Source: Desulfosarcinaceae bacterium (lineage in GTDB: Bacteria; Desulfobacterota; Desulfobacteria; Desulfobacterales; Desulfosarcinaceae). From it: a DNA stretch of 52,084 nt. The first letter of the stretch is position 1. Every line of letters starts with the position of its first letter. Shown here piece after piece: positions 51,005-52,084 of the stretch. The notes beneath the pieces were generated by a model, which ran no database searches, was not told where the DNA came from, and worked only from the letters and a program-made list of their open reading frames with translations. A program made the translations under genes and the position numbers. The stretch lies in contig JASJCL010000021.1 of NCBI GenBank assembly GCA_030066015.1, positions 1 to 52,084 on the forward strand, read 5' to 3'.

Positions 51005-52084
51005 TCAACCCTGAATCACTTGCTGCAAGACGTCATGTAGCTTCTGCATCGTGTAGGGTTTGGCGATCACGCCGTTGAAGCCGTATTGCTGAAAGTTGGC
51101 CATTACCGGATTATTTGCATAGCCGCTGGAAATCAGTACTTTCGCCTGCGGATCAATCGCTCGCAAGGGCTCGAGGGTTTCGAGACCGCCCATCCCCCCG
51201 GGAATGGTGATATCGAGAATCACCGCTGAATAAGGCCGACCCGCTGCTTTAGCGTTTTGGAACAGCTCAATCGCCGCCGCGCCATCTGGGGAGCAGTCTA
51301 CTTCGTAGCCGATACGTGTCAGCATGTTGCTGAGCAGGTCGCGAATCGCTTCTTCATCATCGACGACGAGGATTCTACCACTACCCATGAGAGGGGCTTC
51401 TGGAATCTCCTGCACCGGCAGGACATCTTCCTGCGAGCCAGGGAGATACATGACGAAGGTGGTGCCCGTGCCCACCTCCGATTCAACGGTAATGAAACCG
51501 TCGTGCTTGGTGATGATCGCATAGACGGTGGCAAGCCCCAGCCCACTACCATTTTCCTTTGTCGAAAAATAGGGGTCAAATATCTTTGGCAGGACCTCAG
51601 CCGGGATGCCACACCCGCGGTCGTGCACGCTAATCTTGACATAACGTCCTTCCGGCAGTGGCGGGACCTCTGCCGCGCTGAGTAAAGCGTTATCCGCCCG
51701 TACCTGAACCGTTCCCCCTTCTGACATCGCTTGAGCGGCGTTGAGAACGACGTTGTGAAACGCCTGATCGATTTGATCTGCGTCGACGTTGGCAGGCCAA
51801 AGATCCTCGGCAATGGTAAAAAGACAGCGTACATTTGAGCCACGCAAGGCAAAGTTGGCGGACTCTTCAAGGAGTTCGGCGATGGAGACCGCCTGCCGCA
51901 CTGGCGCTCCCCCCTTCGAAAAGGTAAGCAATTGGTGGGTTAACTTGGTGGCACGTTGGCAGGCGTTCTCGGCCTCAACGAGGCGTTCCGATACTTGTGT
52001 GTCCTGGCTTACCAGCATCTTTGCGAAGGATATATTGCCCATAATGCCCATGAGGAGATTGTTAAAATCATGGGCAATGCCCCC
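51005..52084 (-). CDS. Hybrid sensor histidine kinase, partial (C-terminal part)
   Basis: The frame is open to the window edge, so the sensor part is outside. What is seen: the phosphoacceptor box GIAHDFNNLLMGIMG right at the edge, the ATPase domain with N-box AFHNVVLNAAQAM, DRGCGIP and GSGLGLATVYAI, and a C-terminal receiver with VVDDEEAIRDLL, the phosphorylated Asp in VILDITIPGGMGG, SSG and AKPYTM, all conserved. The AHDFNN box marks the HisKA_4-like subfamily, in which a PAS or other sensor commonly precedes the kinase. It is probably a hybrid or phosphorelay kinase; the signal is unknown. Confidence 0.93.
   Translation of the reverse strand, partial: GGIAHDFNNLLMGIMGNISFAKMLVSQDTQVSERLVEAENACQRATKLTHQLLTFSKGGAPVRQAVSIAELLEESANFALRGSNVRCLFTIAEDLWPANVDADQIDQAFHNVVLNAAQAMSEGGTVQVRADNALLSAAEVPPLPEGRYVKISVHDRGCGIPAEVLPKIFDPYFSTKENGSGLGLATVYAIITKHDGFITVESEVGTGTTFVMYLPGSQEDVLPVQEIPEAPLMGSGRILVVDDEEAIRDLLSNMLTRIGYEVDCSPDGAAAIELFQNAKAAGRPYSAVILDITIPGGMGGLETLEPLRAIDPQAKVLISSGYANNPVMANFQQYGFNGVIAKPYTMQKLHDVLQQVIQG

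Overview
The window looks like a chromosomal segment from a high-GC (about 60 percent), anaerobic, probably sulfate-reducing member of the Desulfobacterota. The inference rests on gene content: two tungsten/molybdenum aldehyde ferredoxin oxidoreductases, a four-cluster ferredoxin, an MttB-superfamily methyltransferase, an acyl-CoA dehydrogenase with its ETF, and above all in-frame UGA codons that must be read as selenocysteine. I found no rRNA, tRNA, CRISPR array, phage or intact insertion sequence.

Layout. 1-1.6 kb: an ArsR-type repressor with an SRPBCC protein, and a YbaK-like deacylase. 1.8-10.8 kb: a minus-strand quaternary-amine type cluster (BCCT transporter, MttB-family methyltransferase, FAD oxidoreductase, aldehyde oxidoreductase, ferredoxin) headed by two related GntR/FadR regulators. 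11.0-11.3 kb: a 70-residue glutaredoxin-like protein with two predicted selenocysteines, invisible to ordinary gene callers. 11.3-22.6 kb: a subtilisin-like protease with a free-standing copy of its propeptide-like domain, an M6-like metalloprotease followed by a free-standing copy of its C-terminal domain, and a proline-rich repeat protein; between the two protease loci lie an acyl-CoA dehydrogenase/EtfB/EtfA operon, a small zinc ribbon protein and a degenerate receiver. 23.0-29.9 kb: a ribose operon (LacI regulator, rbsK, rbsD, permease, binding protein, ATPase, second permease) with tandem palindromic operators.

30.1-33.2 kb is a lower-GC patch holding an unrecognised beta-grasp-like protein, a nitronate monooxygenase and an enoyl-CoA hydratase. 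33.4-48.4 kb is almost wholly minus-strand: a radical SAM protein with a second aldehyde oxidoreductase, a TetR regulator, an FMN reductase, an alkyltransferase-like protein, a HAD hydrolase, an ADP-ribosylglycohydrolase relative, a DehI-type dehalogenase, an MdaB-type quinone reductase, a KefC-type K+/H+ antiporter with its KefF/G-like partner, an SDR, a paralogue of the beta-grasp-like protein, a peroxiredoxin-like selenoprotein, a second radical SAM protein and a DsbA-type selenoprotein. An HxlR regulator is divergent from this block.

The most interesting reading is that 40.4-49.0 kb is a thiol/electrophile-stress and dehalogenation island: an HxlR regulator with the usual sensor cysteine position, two selenoproteins with U-P-x-C active sites, a quinone reductase, an electrophile-gated K+ efflux pair and a haloacid dehalogenase. 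Its unity is inference; the selenocysteine codons are seen directly. The window ends with a deleted GDPD pseudogene, an alpha/beta hydrolase and the 3' part of a hybrid histidine kinase that runs off the edge.
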